Shown here piece by piece: positions 20,196 through 29,227 of a DNA stretch of 64,000 nt. The position numbers were made by a program, and so were the translations under genes. The stretch spans positions 9,317,501 through 9,381,500 of the forward strand of contig NZ_CP077970.1 in the NCBI RefSeq assembly GCF_024758505.1, read 5' to 3'. Numbering within the stretch: position 1 is the first letter of the stretch; every line of letters starts with the position of its first letter. Below the pieces are notes generated by a model. The model ran no database searches. It had not been told where the DNA came from and was given only the letters and a program-made list of their open reading frames with translations. The stretch is from Bradyrhizobium arachidis (GTDB lineage: Bacteria > Pseudomonadota > Alphaproteobacteria > Rhizobiales > Xanthobacteraceae).

Positions 20196-20351
20196 CCCTC
20201 CCCTGGAGGGGGAGGGTCGGCTCATATTGAGCGTAGCGAAATGTGAGACGGGGTGGGGTGACAGTCTCTCGACGGAAGCGGTGCCCGAGTGGAGAGATCA
20301 CCCCACCCCGCTCGCGCTGCGCGCGATCGACCCTCCCCCTCCAGGGCAGGG
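20196..20351. repeat. Long palindromic repeat CCCTCCCCTGGAGG family, copy 1
   Basis: A 156-bp element whose outer arms CCTCCCCTGGAGGGGGAGGG and CCCTCCCCCTCCAGGG are complementary. Its inner arms are GACGGGGTGGGGTGA and TCACCCCACCCCG. A second copy in the same orientation lies at 22604-22762. The arms are much better conserved between copies than the centre, which argues for selection on folding or for mobility as a unit. Confidence 0.9.
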
Positions 20352-20358
20352 TGGACAG

Positions 20359-20868
20359 CTACATCCTCTGCATCGACACCGAAATCTTCGGGCCGTTCTT
20401 GATGGTCTGATAGACCACGCAATAGCGCTCGGTGAGCTTTAGCAGCAGATCGAGTTTGTCCTGCGGCGCTGGCGTGTCGACCTCGAAGCGCAGCCGGATC
20501 TCGGCGAAACCGACCGGGGTCTCCTTGTCGACGCCGAGCGTGCCGCGGAAATCGAGGTCGCCTTCGGCATAGACGTTGCCGGTCTTCAGCGGCACCTCGA
20601 TCGCAGTCGCGACCGACTTCAGCGTGACGCCGGCGCAGGCGACCAGCGCTTCGAGCAACATGTCGCCGGAGCAAAGCTCGAGCCCGGACCCGCCGGTGGC
20701 CGGGTGGAGACCTGCCATCGCAATCGCGCGGCCGGTCTCGACCTTGCAGGCGATGCCGTCGCTGTCGGTCGAGCCCTTCGCCTTCAGCGTGATCAACGCC
20801 GTTTTCGGATCGGTCTTGTAGCGTTCCTTGATCGGGGCCTGCATCTGGCGGAGCTGTGCGGCGTCCAT
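20359..20868 (-). CDS. OsmC-family peroxiredoxin-like protein
   Basis: A 169-residue OsmC/Ohr-fold protein. The two family cysteines are Cys78 (LVACAGVTLKS) and Cys150 (ERYCVVYQT), which in OsmC and Ohr form the thiol site that reduces organic hydroperoxides. An extra Cys66 (LELCSGD) is present. GGSGLELCSGDMLLEAL is the typical strand-helix segment. ATG 20868 is supported by GGGAGAG just upstream. A longer frame to 20964 has no such signal. It follows the ABC ATPase gene on the same strand by about 55 bp and may be the last gene of that transcript. Activity on peroxides is inferred from the family only. Confidence 0.88.
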   Translation of the reverse strand: MDAAQLRQMQAPIKERYKTDPKTALITLKAKGSTDSDGIACKVETGRAIAMAGLHPATGGSGLELCSGDMLLEALVACAGVTLKSVATAIEVPLKTGNVYAEGDLDFRGTLGVDKETPVGFAEIRLRFEVDTPAPQDKLDLLLKLTERYCVVYQTIKNGPKISVSMQRM

Positions 20869-20923
20869 TTTTGTTCTCTCCCGGAAAAATCGCCTTTCGA
20901 TGTACCGGCTCAGGAGAAGATTG

Positions 20924-21709
20924 TCACCACCACATCGCCTGTCCGGGACCCTGGGTTGCGTCACGGTCGGGCACGCTGCGATCGAGCGAGCGGTCGAGCG
21001 AGGTCAGCACGTTGCGCTTGAAAGTCTCGAACAGCGGCGAATTGCGGTCGCGCGGCCGCGCCAGATTGATCTCGATCTGGTCGAACAGCCTGCCGGGTCG
21101 CGGCCGCATCACCAGCACCCGATCGGCCAGCACCACGGCCTCGTCGACATCGTGGGTGACCAGGATCAGCGTCGGCCGCGTGTCGGCCCAGAGGTCGAGC
21201 AGATGGTCCTGCAGATCGCGCCGCGTGAAGGCATCGAGCGCCGAGAACGGCTCGTCGAGCAACAGCACTTCGGGCTGCGCCACCAAAGCGCGCGCGATCG
21301 CCACGCGCTGCGCCTGACCGCCCGAGAGCTCGCGCGGCCACGCATTGGCCTTGTCGGCGAGGCCGACGCGCGCAAGCGCCTGCGCCACCTTCTCGCGCCG
21401 CTGCGAGGCCGGGAGGTCGGCAAGGCCGAAGCCGATATTGTCGGCGACGCTGAGCCAGGGCAGCAGCCGCGGCTCCTGGAAGATGATGCCGATCTTGGCA
21501 TGCGGCGAGGTGATGGTCTCGCGATCGAGCGTCACCGCGCCCGAGCTCGCGCGGTCGAGGCCTGCGATGGCACGTAAAAGGGTCGACTTGCCGCAGCCGG
21601 ACCCGCCGATGATGGCGACGATCTCGCCTTGCGCGATCTCGGCCGAGAAGCGCGCCAGCGCATGCACGCCGTTCGGATAGGTCTTGTCGACGCGATCGAA
21701 CACCAGCAT
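20924..21709 (-). CDS. ABC transporter ATP-binding protein, nitrate/sulfonate/taurine type
   Basis: A 261-residue ATPase of the NrtD/SsuB/TauB class, the cytoplasmic motor of the importer encoded just upstream. Walker A is GSGCGKST at 36-43. The Q-loop is IIFQEPRLLPWLSV, where the PRLLPW wording is typical of this class. The signature is LSGGQAQR, Walker B LLLDEPFSALD, and the switch is VTHDVDEAV. The ATG overlaps the permease stop by one base (TGATG), so translation is coupled. C-terminal residues after about 215 are less conserved. The transported compound is probably an aliphatic sulfonate or a related small oxyanion. Confidence 0.93.
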   Translation of the reverse strand: MLVFDRVDKTYPNGVHALARFSAEIAQGEIVAIIGGSGCGKSTLLRAIAGLDRASSGAVTLDRETITSPHAKIGIIFQEPRLLPWLSVADNIGFGLADLPASQRREKVAQALARVGLADKANAWPRELSGGQAQRVAIARALVAQPEVLLLDEPFSALDAFTRRDLQDHLLDLWADTRPTLILVTHDVDEAVVLADRVLVMRPRPGRLFDQIEINLARPRDRNSPLFETFKRNVLTSLDRSLDRSVPDRDATQGPGQAMWW

Positions 21710-22563
21710 CACGCCCCTCCGCGCTCGCGGCCGAACGCATCCTGCCAGCGCAAGAGCGGCGCGGTCGCGATCTCGATCAAATAGTCCGTGGTCTTGCCGA
21801 GGATGGCGAAGATGACGATGGCGGCGACGATCTGTGCGGGCTTGCCGAGCTGCTGGCCGTCGATCAGGAGATAGCCGAGACCCTCGGAGGCGCCCATGAA
21901 TTCGGCGGCGACCACGAACATCCAGCCCAGGCCAAGGCCGACGCGCAGCGAGACGACATAGGCCGGCAGCACTGCGGGCAAGAGGATACGACGGATCATC
22001 GCCGGGCCCGACAGGCGGAAGATACGGCCGACCTCGACGATCTTGCGATCGACCGAGAGGATTGCGCCCATCACGCCCAGATAGACCGGGAAGAACACGC
22101 CGACCGCGATCAGCGCGATCTTCGAGGTCTCGAAAATGCCGAGCCACAGGATGAACAGCGGCACCCAGGCGATCGAGGGAATCGCGCGCAGCGCCTGCAC
22201 GGTCGGATCGAGCAGCCGGCGCGCCAGCGACCAGTAGCCCGCGATGGCGCCAAGCACGGTGCCGGCGACCACGCCGAGCACGAAGCCGAGACCGACGCGG
22301 TAAAGCGTCGCCCAGATATGCCGCGTCAGCTCACCCGAGCGGGCGAGCTCGACGATAGTGGCAAACACGCGCGAGGGCGGCGGCACCAGCCGGCCGTTGG
22401 AATAGCCGAGCCAGACCGCGAGTTCCCAGCCGAGCGCGAGGCCAACCGGCAGCACGAAACCGAGCAGCGGCCGCGCATAGCGCGACAGCCGCGAGGGCGC
22501 AGGAGCGCTCTCGGCTCGTTCCGAGGTTTGCTGCAGGACTGGCGCGTCAGAGATCATGGCCAT
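21709..22563 (-). CDS. ABC transporter permease, SsuC/TauC type
   Basis: A 284-residue inner-membrane permease with about six helices of the binding-protein-dependent transport domain. The EAA loop reads EVGRIFRLSGPAMIRRILLPAVLP. WMFVVAAEFMGASEGLGYLL is a family hallmark. The N-terminal 30 residues are polar and cytoplasmic. It sits between the binding-protein gene, from which it is separated by a 159-bp palindromic repeat, and the ATPase gene, with which it overlaps by one base. The start at ATG 22563 and an ATG two codons later are both possible. Confidence 0.92.
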   Translation of the reverse strand: MAMISDAPVLQQTSERAESAPAPSRLSRYARPLLGFVLPVGLALGWELAVWLGYSNGRLVPPPSRVFATIVELARSGELTRHIWATLYRVGLGFVLGVVAGTVLGAIAGYWSLARRLLDPTVQALRAIPSIAWVPLFILWLGIFETSKIALIAVGVFFPVYLGVMGAILSVDRKIVEVGRIFRLSGPAMIRRILLPAVLPAYVVSLRVGLGLGWMFVVAAEFMGASEGLGYLLIDGQQLGKPAQIVAAIVIFAILGKTTDYLIEIATAPLLRWQDAFGRERGGA

Positions 22564-22603
22564 AGCAAGCGCGTCTGGTCAGGGAATGCAAGGGAGCTGC
22601 CCA

Positions 22604-22762
22604 CCCTCCCCTGGAGGGGGAGGGTCGGATCGCAGCGCGCCAGCGTTGCGAGACGGGGTGGGGTGAAGGTGCATCCGCAAAGACGCTGCGTGCCGAGTGG
22701 AGGGACCGTCACCCCACCCCGCTCGCGCTCCGCGCGATCGACCCTCCCCCTCCAGGGGAGGG
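22604..22762. repeat. Long palindromic repeat CCCTCCCCTGGAGG family, copy 2
   Basis: A 159-bp element in the same orientation as the copy at 20196-20351, with matching outer arms and inner GACGGGGTGGGGTGA / TCACCCCACCCCG arms. It fills the gap between the binding-protein gene and its permease gene, where a strong hairpin would stabilise the upstream message and lower permease expression. Together the two copies flank permease, ATPase and osmC as direct repeats. Confidence 0.9.
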
Positions 22763-22772
22763 TAAGAGAGTC

Positions 22773-23747
22773 TCAGTTCGTCGGCAGCGGGACCTGGTCG
22801 TCGATCAGGGCGTCGAGCGTGGCCTTGACGTCGACCTTGGCGTCGATGACGCCGGCCTGCTGGAGTGCGATGCCGGCGGCGAGGATGGAGTCGCGTTGCG
22901 GCGTGCCGATGCGGCTGTGGGTGAGCTCGGTACGCTCCTTGAGCTGCTTGTCGACGACCGCATCGGGCAGCTTGGTCACGCCGATGAAGGTCTTCTTCAG
23001 TTCGTCGTAATTCGCCAGCGAATATTTTCGCGCGTCCTCGTACACGGCCAGCACGCGGCGGACGATCTCCGGATTGTCCTTCAAGAACTGCTCGCGCACA
23101 TTGAGGATGCCCCAGGTGTTGGCGTCGGCCTTGCGGTAGAACAGCTTGGCGCCCTCCTCCACTTCGGCCTGCGCCATCATCGGATCGAGACCGGCCCAGG
23201 CGTCGACGTCGCCGCGGATCAGCGCGGTCTTGCCGTCGGCGTGCTGCAGCAGCACCGGCGTGATGTCCTTCTCGGTGAGACCAGCCCCTAACAGCGCGCG
23301 CACAAGGAAGATGTGCGGATCGGTGCCGCGCGTCACCGCGACGCGCTTGCCCTTCAGGTCAGCGACACCAGCGATCTTGGAGTCCTTGCCCGTCACCAGC
23401 GCGGTCCATTCGGGACGCGAATAGACATAGATCGACTTGATCGGGTTGCCGTTGATCTTGGCGACCAGCGCCGCCGAGCCGGCGGTCGAGCCGAAATCGA
23501 TCGAGCCGGCGTTGAGGAATTCGAGCGCCTTGTTGGAGCCGGCCGACTGCACCCAGGTAACGGTGATGCCGTCCTTGGCGAATTCCTTCTCCAGGAGGCC
23601 CTTCTGCTTCAGGACCATCGACACCGGATTATAGGTCGCCCAGTCGATGCGAATTTCCTTCACGGGCTCCGCCGCGAGAACCGCGCCCGGCATCAGCATT
23701 GCAGCACTTGCCCCCGCCATGAGAGTCCGTCGTGAGATCAACGCCAT
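22773..23747 (-). CDS. Periplasmic substrate-binding protein of a sulfonate/nitrate-type ABC importer
   Basis: A 324-residue binding protein of the SsuA/NMT1-like class that delivers ligand to the adjacent permease and ATPase. The N-terminus is a signal peptide with a twin-arginine-like SRRTLMAG start and a cleavage region at VLAAEP (about residue 25). The ligand fold shows GSIDFGSTAGSAALVAKINGN split across two lobes. The start is ATG 23747: AAAGGAGG ends 6 bases before it, while the ATG at 23753 directly abuts that ribosome-binding site. Absence of the conserved sulfonate-pocket knowledge here means the ligand (sulfonate, taurine, nitrate, thiamine precursor) cannot be fixed. Confidence 0.93.
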   Translation of the reverse strand: MALISRRTLMAGASAAMLMPGAVLAAEPVKEIRIDWATYNPVSMVLKQKGLLEKEFAKDGITVTWVQSAGSNKALEFLNAGSIDFGSTAGSAALVAKINGNPIKSIYVYSRPEWTALVTGKDSKIAGVADLKGKRVAVTRGTDPHIFLVRALLGAGLTEKDITPVLLQHADGKTALIRGDVDAWAGLDPMMAQAEVEEGAKLFYRKADANTWGILNVREQFLKDNPEIVRRVLAVYEDARKYSLANYDELKKTFIGVTKLPDAVVDKQLKERTELTHSRIGTPQRDSILAAGIALQQAGVIDAKVDVKATLDALIDDQVPLPTN

Positions 23748-23934
23748 GCCCATCCTCCTTTAAAACCTTATTTCTTTTCAATGAGTTATGCGCTGAGGTC
23801 AACGAGAAAATCCGTGCCGTCCGGCGCGCGGCGCGAGAAGAACCTTACTCAGAGCGGGCGTTATCCAGCAAGGAACGACTATTGCCTGACAATGCCGGGT
23901 GACAGCGCCCGCCGCCTCTTATATTCGGGTTTCC

Positions 23935-26724
23935 ATGGACAGCATCGCGAGCGAGCAAAAGGACGAGGTGGACGATCGATTCGACAGCGCGCGGGTCACC
24001 GCCGCGGTCGATGCGCTCGCCGAAAAGCACGAGGGCCGAGAGGACGCGTTCCGCTCCGCGGTCGCGCAACTGCTCAAGGCCGAGCTGATCGCGGCGCGCG
24101 CGAAGGCGCAAGAAATCCTGCTCAGGGATCGCCACGGGCGGCACTGCGCGGAGCGGCTTTGCTTCGTGCAGGACGAGATCATCCGCATCCTGTTCTCGGC
24201 GGCGACCCGCCATCTCTACCGCTCGCCGATCCCGACCGGCGCCGAGCGCATGGCGGTGGTTGCAACCGGCGGCTATGGCCGCGGTCTGATGGCGCCGGAA
24301 TCCGACATCGATCTCTTGTTCATCCTGCCCTACAAGCAGACCGCCTGGGGCGAGCAGGTCGCCGAAGCCATCCTCTATTGCCTCTGGGACATGGGGTTGA
24401 AGGTCGGCCACGCCACGCGCTCGGTCGATGAATCGATCCGCCAGGCGCGCGGCGACATGACGATCCGCACCGCGATCCTGGAGACGCGCTTCCTCACCGG
24501 CGACAAGCCACTCTATGACGAATTGGTCGAGCGCTTCGACAAGGAAGTGGTGCAGGGCACCGCGTCGGAATTCGTCACCGCAAAGCTCGCCGAGCGCGAG
24601 GAGCGGCACCGCCGCGGCGGCCAGTCGCGCTATCTGGTCGAGCCGAACGTCAAGGACGGCAAGGGCGGTCTGCGCGACCTGCACACGCTGTTCTGGATCG
24701 CGAAATATGTCTACCGCGTGCGCGACACCGACGAGCTGGTCGAGCGCGGCGTGTTCGACGCGCAGGAATACCGCACCTTCCGCCGCTGCGCGGATTTCCT
24801 CTGGTCGGTGCGCTGCAATCTGCACTTCTTCTGCAACCGCGCCGAAGAGCGGCTGTCCTTCGACCTGCAACGCGAGATCGCCGTCCGGCTCGGCTATACC
24901 TCGCATCCCGGCATGCAGGACGTCGAGCGCTTCATGAAGCACTACTTCCTGGTCGCCAAGGAAGTCGGCAATCTCACCGCCATCCTGTGCGCCAAGCTGG
25001 AGGATCAGCAGGCCAAGCCGGCGCCGGTGCTGAGCCGGATGATGGCGCGCCTGCGGCCGAGCACGGTGAAGCGGCGGGTGCCCGATAGCGACGACTTCAT
25101 CGTCGACAACAACCGCATCAACCTCGCCGCGCCCGACATCTTCAAGCACGATCCGGTCAATCTGATCCGCATCTTCCGCCTGGCGCAGAAGAACAACCTC
25201 GCCTTCCATCCCGACGCGATGCGCACCGTGACGCGCTCGCTCAACCTGATCAACGCGCAGCTCCGCGAGAACCCGGAAGCCAACCGTCTGTTCATGGAGA
25301 TTTTGACCTCCAACGACGCGGAAACCGTGCTGCGGCGGATGAACGAGACCGGCGTGCTCGGCCATTTCATCCGCGCCTTCGGCAAGATCGTCTCGATGAT
25401 GCAGTTCAACATGTATCATCACTACACGGTCGACGAGCACCTGATCCGCTGCATCGGATTCCTGCAGGACATCGAGCGCGGCGGTATCGAGGAGTTCACG
25501 CTCGCCAGCGACCTCTTCCGCAAGACCCGGCCCGAGCACCGGCCTGTGATCTACATCGCGACGCTCTTGCATGACGTCGCCAAGGGACGACCGGAGGATC
25601 ACTCCATCGCCGGCGCCAAGGTGGCGCGGCGGCTGTGCCCGCGGCTCGGCTTCAGCCCGGCCGACACCGAGCTCGTGGCCTGGCTGATCGAGGAGCACCT
25701 CACGATGTCGACGGTCGCGCAGTCGCGCGACCTGTCCGACCGCAAGACCATCGAGAATTTTGCCGCGGTCGTGCAGTCGGTCGAGCAGATGAAGCTGCTC
25801 ACGATCCTGACCACCGCCGACATCCGCGGCGTCGGGCCCGGCGTGTGGAACGGCTGGAAGGCGCAGCTCCTGCGCTCGCTCTATTACGAGACCGAGCCGG
25901 TCCTGACCGGCGGCTTCTCGGAAGTGGACCGGGGCAAGCGGCTCGCGGCGGCGCATGCCGAGTTCCGCATGGCATTCGCCGAATGGCCGACGGAAGAGTT
26001 AGATGCCTATATCGGGCGGCATTATCCGGCCTATTGGCTCAAGGTCGAACTGCCGAGAAAGATTCGTCACGCCCGTTTCGTGCGGTCGAGCGAACAGGCT
26101 GGCCACAAGCTCGCGATCAATGTCGGCTTCGACGAGGTGCGCGGCGTCACCGAGCTCACGATCTTTGCCGCCGACCATCCCTGGCTGCTGTCGATCATCG
26201 CCGGCGCCTGCGCCTCGGCCGGTGCCAACATCGTCGATGCGCAGATCTACACCACGACCGACGGCCGCGCGCTCGACACCATCTCGATCTCGAGGGAATA
26301 CGACCGCGACGAGGACGAGGGCCGCCGCGCGACCCGCATCGGCGAGATGATCGAGGACGTACTCGAAGGCAAGCTGCGGCTGCCCGAAGTGGTGGCGCGG
26401 CGCACCGTGCGCAGCAAGGCGCGCCCCTTCGTGATCGAGCCGGAAGTGATCATCAACAATCAATGGTCCGACCGCTACACCGTGATCGAGGTCTCCGGCC
26501 TCGATCGCCCCGGCCTGCTCTACGAGCTGACCACCGGTCTGTCGAAGCTCAACCTCAACATTGCGTCGGCGCATGTCGCGACCTTCGGCGAGCGGGCGCG
26601 CGACGTGTTCTATGTCACCGACCTCCTCGGCGCGCAGATCAACGCCCCGACCCGGCAGGCTGCGATCAAGAGCGCGCTGATCCACGTGATATCAGGCGAG
26701 AAGGCGGTCCAGCCGGCGGCGTAG
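23935..26724 (+). CDS. glnD: [Protein-PII] uridylyltransferase/uridylyl-removing enzyme GlnD
   Basis: A 929-residue bifunctional nitrogen sensor that uridylylates PII proteins under nitrogen limitation and removes UMP when glutamine is high. The nucleotidyltransferase domain has GGYGRG (112-117) and the metal-binding Asp124/Asp126 in ESDIDLLF. The HD hydrolase domain, which removes UMP, has His546/Asp547 in LLHDVAKGRPEDHS. Two ACT domains that bind glutamine lie at about 735-815 and 845-929 (ELTIFAADHPWLLSIIAG and VIEVSGLDRPGLLYEL). ATG 23935 gives MDSIASEQ. A GTG at 23899 would add 12 residues. It is divergent from the ABC importer operon, with the shared promoter region at 23750-23930. Confidence 0.97.
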   Translation: MDSIASEQKDEVDDRFDSARVTAAVDALAEKHEGREDAFRSAVAQLLKAELIAARAKAQEILLRDRHGRHCAERLCFVQDEIIRILFSAATRHLYRSPIPTGAERMAVVATGGYGRGLMAPESDIDLLFILPYKQTAWGEQVAEAILYCLWDMGLKVGHATRSVDESIRQARGDMTIRTAILETRFLTGDKPLYDELVERFDKEVVQGTASEFVTAKLAEREERHRRGGQSRYLVEPNVKDGKGGLRDLHTLFWIAKYVYRVRDTDELVERGVFDAQEYRTFRRCADFLWSVRCNLHFFCNRAEERLSFDLQREIAVRLGYTSHPGMQDVERFMKHYFLVAKEVGNLTAILCAKLEDQQAKPAPVLSRMMARLRPSTVKRRVPDSDDFIVDNNRINLAAPDIFKHDPVNLIRIFRLAQKNNLAFHPDAMRTVTRSLNLINAQLRENPEANRLFMEILTSNDAETVLRRMNETGVLGHFIRAFGKIVSMMQFNMYHHYTVDEHLIRCIGFLQDIERGGIEEFTLASDLFRKTRPEHRPVIYIATLLHDVAKGRPEDHSIAGAKVARRLCPRLGFSPADTELVAWLIEEHLTMSTVAQSRDLSDRKTIENFAAVVQSVEQMKLLTILTTADIRGVGPGVWNGWKAQLLRSLYYETEPVLTGGFSEVDRGKRLAAAHAEFRMAFAEWPTEELDAYIGRHYPAYWLKVELPRKIRHARFVRSSEQAGHKLAINVGFDEVRGVTELTIFAADHPWLLSIIAGACASAGANIVDAQIYTTTDGRALDTISISREYDRDEDEGRRATRIGEMIEDVLEGKLRLPEVVARRTVRSKARPFVIEPEVIINNQWSDRYTVIEVSGLDRPGLLYELTTGLSKLNLNIASAHVATFGERARDVFYVTDLLGAQINAPTRQAAIKSALIHVISGEKAVQPAA

Positions 26725-26732
26725 CCCCCCTC

Positions 26733-26837
26733 GTCATTCCGGGGCGCCGCAAAGCGGCGAACCCGGAATCCATCTCACCACCGACATCGCAGACAAATGG
26801 ATTCCGGGCTCGCGACTTCATCGCGCCCCGGAATGAC
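26733..26837. repeat. Intergenic palindromic repeat, GTCATTCCGGG family, copy 2
   Basis: It begins GTCATTCCGGGGCG and ends CGCCCCGGAATGAC. The inner arms are AACCCGGAATCCAT and ATGGATTCCGGG. It lies between the convergent glnD and ogt genes, nine bases after the glnD stop, and probably terminates both transcripts. Confidence 0.85.
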
Positions 26838-26854
26838 GAGGGGAGAGAGGCGGA

Positions 26855-27385
26855 CTACACCTCCACCCCCTCATGCCTGAGCAGCCAGCGCTTGCGCTCC
26901 AGGCCGCCGCCGTATTTCACCAGCGAACCATCCGCACCGATCAGGCGGTGACAGGGCAGCACGACGCTGATCGGGTTGGAGCCATTGGCGTGGCCAACCG
27001 CACGCACCGCCTTGGGCATGTCGAGCCGCGCCGCCAGCGCGCCATAACTCATGGTGGCGCCGGCGGGAATTTTGGCGAGCGCGGTCCAGACCTTGCGCTG
27101 GAACGGCGTGCCGGCAACGCGCCAGGCGATCGCCTCGAGCTGCACGAGATCGCCATCGAAATAGCCTGACAGCGCGGTGCGCATCGCAGCCGGCGCTTGC
27201 TGCGTGCGCAAATCGACGGCGCCGTAGTGCAGGCGCAAGAGCTCGCGCATGCGGTGCTCATAATCCTCCCAGTCGAGCGCGCGCAGCACGCCGTCGACAT
27301 CGGTGACGAGCAAGGCGATCCCGATCGGTGTCTTCAACCGGTCGAGAGCAAAGCGTCTTGGGCTATCAGCGGATCGGGCAGACAT
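26855..27385 (-). CDS. ogt: Methylated-DNA--protein-cysteine S-methyltransferase
   Basis: A 176-residue suicide repair enzyme that transfers alkyl groups from O6-alkylguanine or O4-alkylthymine to its own cysteine. The acceptor Cys145 is in LPCHRLIG. The DNA-binding helix-turn-helix is in the C-terminal half (about 95-170): GTPFQRKVWTALAKIPAG followed by TMSYGALAARL. The N-terminal domain is degenerate, as in Ogt and the C-terminal half of Ada. There is no AraC-type or Ada metal-binding domain. The start is ATG 27385 (MSARSADSP). It is divergent from the DUF1304 gene, whose likely start is 27487. Confidence 0.93.
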   Translation of the reverse strand: MSARSADSPRRFALDRLKTPIGIALLVTDVDGVLRALDWEDYEHRMRELLRLHYGAVDLRTQQAPAAMRTALSGYFDGDLVQLEAIAWRVAGTPFQRKVWTALAKIPAGATMSYGALAARLDMPKAVRAVGHANGSNPISVVLPCHRLIGADGSLVKYGGGLERKRWLLRHEGVEV

Positions 27386-27486
27386 CGGGACATCATCGAA
27401 AGCAAAGGGCTGTCGCACTTTCCATCGCGCGCGTGCTATCGTCCACCCGAAACCTGATCCGTCTGATAATTCGTCTTGGGGGCACT

Positions 27487-27849
27487 TTGATCTGGATCGC
27501 AAATCTCCTGATTGCGCTGGTCGCAGCGCTTCACGTCTATTTCCTGATCCTCGAGATGTTTCTCTGGACCAAGCCGCTCGGCCTGAAGACGTTTCGCCAA
27601 TCGATCGAGAAGGCAACCGACTCCGCCGTGCTCGCCGCCAATCAGGGGCTCTATAACGGCTTCCTTGCCGCCGGCCTGGCCTGGGGCCTCATCCATGGCA
27701 ACCCGGCCTTCGCATTCCAGATCAAGGTGTTCTTCCTGCTCTGCGTGATCGTGGCCGGCGTCTATGGCGCCATGACCGTCAGCAAGCGAATTCTGTTCGT
27801 GCAGGCGCTGCCGGCGGCGATCGCACTGGTCGCGCTGTATTCCGCCTGA
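27487..27849 (+). CDS. DUF1304 family small inner-membrane protein
   Basis: A 120-residue membrane protein with four hydrophobic helices (about 3-25, 48-70, 76-94 and 99-118). It contains the DUF1304 signature EMFLWTKPLGLKTF after helix one and NQGLYNGFLAAGL entering helix two. The function of the family is unknown. The start is TTG 27487 preceded by GGGGG, giving MIWIANLL, which matches the usual beginning of the family. The open frame upstream to 27328 runs over the ogt promoter and start and is unlikely to be translated. Divergent from ogt. Confidence 0.8.
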   Translation: MIWIANLLIALVAALHVYFLILEMFLWTKPLGLKTFRQSIEKATDSAVLAANQGLYNGFLAAGLAWGLIHGNPAFAFQIKVFFLLCVIVAGVYGAMTVSKRILFVQALPAAIALVALYSA

Positions 27850-27982
27850 AGCAATTTGGCGCGACGTCGCGATCTTTGCGCGGCGCCCGACCTTCCTCCA
27901 CAATCTCTGACAGCGATGGCAACCGTTGCAATCAACGGGATAAAGACCATCGGCAAAATTCCGTCAGGAGGAAGATTCCAAG

Positions 27983-29212
27983 ATGAACAACAACCGTAGA
28001 GCCTTTCTGGCCGCAACGACGGCGCTCGTCTTCGCCCTCTCCGCGTCGCAGGCCCTTGCCCAGAAGAAATACGACACCGGCGCGACCGACACCGAGATCA
28101 AGATCGGCCAGACCGTGCCGTTCTCGGGTCCCTACTCGGTCTATGCCAATATCGGCAAGACGCAGGCCGCTTATTTCAAGATGATCAACGAGCAGGGCGG
28201 CATCAACGGGCGCAAGATCAACCTGATCCAGTATGACGACGCCTATTCGCCACCGAAGACGGTCGAGCAGGTCCGCAAGCTGGTCGAAGGCGACGAGGTT
28301 CTCTTCACCTTCCAGATCATCGGCACCGCGGCGAACGCCGCCGTGCAAAAATATCTCAACGGCAAGAAGGTGCCGCAACTGCTGGCTTCGACCGGGGCCG
28401 CGCGCTTCAACGATCCGCAAAACTATCCCTGGACGATTGCCTATAATCCCAACTACGTGTCCGAGGGACGGATCTACGCAAAGTACATTCTCGCCAATCA
28501 CCCGAACGCCAAGATCGGCGTGCTCTACCAGAACGACGACATGGGCCGCGACTATCTCGCGGGCCTCAAGAGCGGGCTCGGCGACAAGGCCGGCAGCATG
28601 ATCGTCGGCGAAGTGTCCTACGAGGTCACCGATCCCACCGTGGATTCGCAGGTGGTGAAGCTAAAGTCGATGGGCGCCGACCTGTTCTATGACGCATCCA
28701 CACCGAAGTTCGCCGCGCAGGCGATCAAGAAGATTGCCGAGCTCGGCTGGACGCCGGTGCACATCCTGGACATCAATGCGAGCCCAATCTCGGCGACGCT
28801 CAAGCCGGCCGGCCTCGACATCTCCAAGGGCATCATCTCGACCAATTACGGCAAGGAGCCCAGCGATCCCCAGTGGAAGGACGATCCGGGCGTGAAGACC
28901 TTCTTCGCGTTCATGGACAAGTACTTTCCCGAGGGCGACAAGCTCAACACGGTCAACACCTATGCCTATTCGGTGGCCGAGCTGTTGACCCAGGTGCTGA
29001 AGCAGTGCGGCGACGACCTGACGCGTGAGAATGTCATGAAGCAGGTCGCCAACATCAAGGGCCATACGCCGAGCCTCGCGCTGCCCGGCATGTCGATCTC
29101 GACCGGCCCGAACGACTTCCGCGTCAACAAGCAGATGCAGATGATGAAGTTCAACGGCGAGCGCTGGGAGCTGTTCGGCCCGATCATCGAGGACACCGGT
29201 CCGTCCGGCTAG
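27983..29212 (+). CDS. Liv-type ABC substrate-binding protein, first of a tandem pair
   Basis: A 409-residue periplasmic binding protein of the LivK/Peripla_BP_6 class, which binds amino acids, amides, or aromatic or organic acids. A signal peptide is clear (about 1-26, cleavage after SASQALA). The first lobe starts EIKIGQTVPFSGP and contains INGRKINLIQYDDAYSPPKT. AGGAGG lies eight to thirteen bases before the ATG. The next gene encodes a close paralogue, but no permease or ATPase genes follow, so both proteins must supply a transporter encoded elsewhere, or act as receptors. A 144-bp hairpin repeat separates the two genes. Confidence 0.92.
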   Translation: MNNNRRAFLAATTALVFALSASQALAQKKYDTGATDTEIKIGQTVPFSGPYSVYANIGKTQAAYFKMINEQGGINGRKINLIQYDDAYSPPKTVEQVRKLVEGDEVLFTFQIIGTAANAAVQKYLNGKKVPQLLASTGAARFNDPQNYPWTIAYNPNYVSEGRIYAKYILANHPNAKIGVLYQNDDMGRDYLAGLKSGLGDKAGSMIVGEVSYEVTDPTVDSQVVKLKSMGADLFYDASTPKFAAQAIKKIAELGWTPVHILDINASPISATLKPAGLDISKGIISTNYGKEPSDPQWKDDPGVKTFFAFMDKYFPEGDKLNTVNTYAYSVAELLTQVLKQCGDDLTRENVMKQVANIKGHTPSLALPGMSISTGPNDFRVNKQMQMMKFNGERWELFGPIIEDTGPSG

Positions 29213-29227
29213 TACGGCGGGCGATTT

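Noticed and set aside
20924..22147. Single long frame reading through permease and ATPase genes
   Set aside because: The upstream part is the permease read in the wrong frame. The ATPase proper starts at ATG 21709, overlapping the permease stop.
23845..25956. About 700-codon open frame antisense to glnD
   Set aside because: GlnD is fully conserved on the other strand. The antisense translation shows only His/Asp/Arg-rich low-information sequence and no start signal.
27328..27486. N-terminal extension of the DUF1304 protein
   Set aside because: It would overlap the ogt start and promoter, reads as Arg/Gln-rich sequence unlike the family, and has no ribosome-binding site, whereas TTG 27487 has GGGGG upstream.
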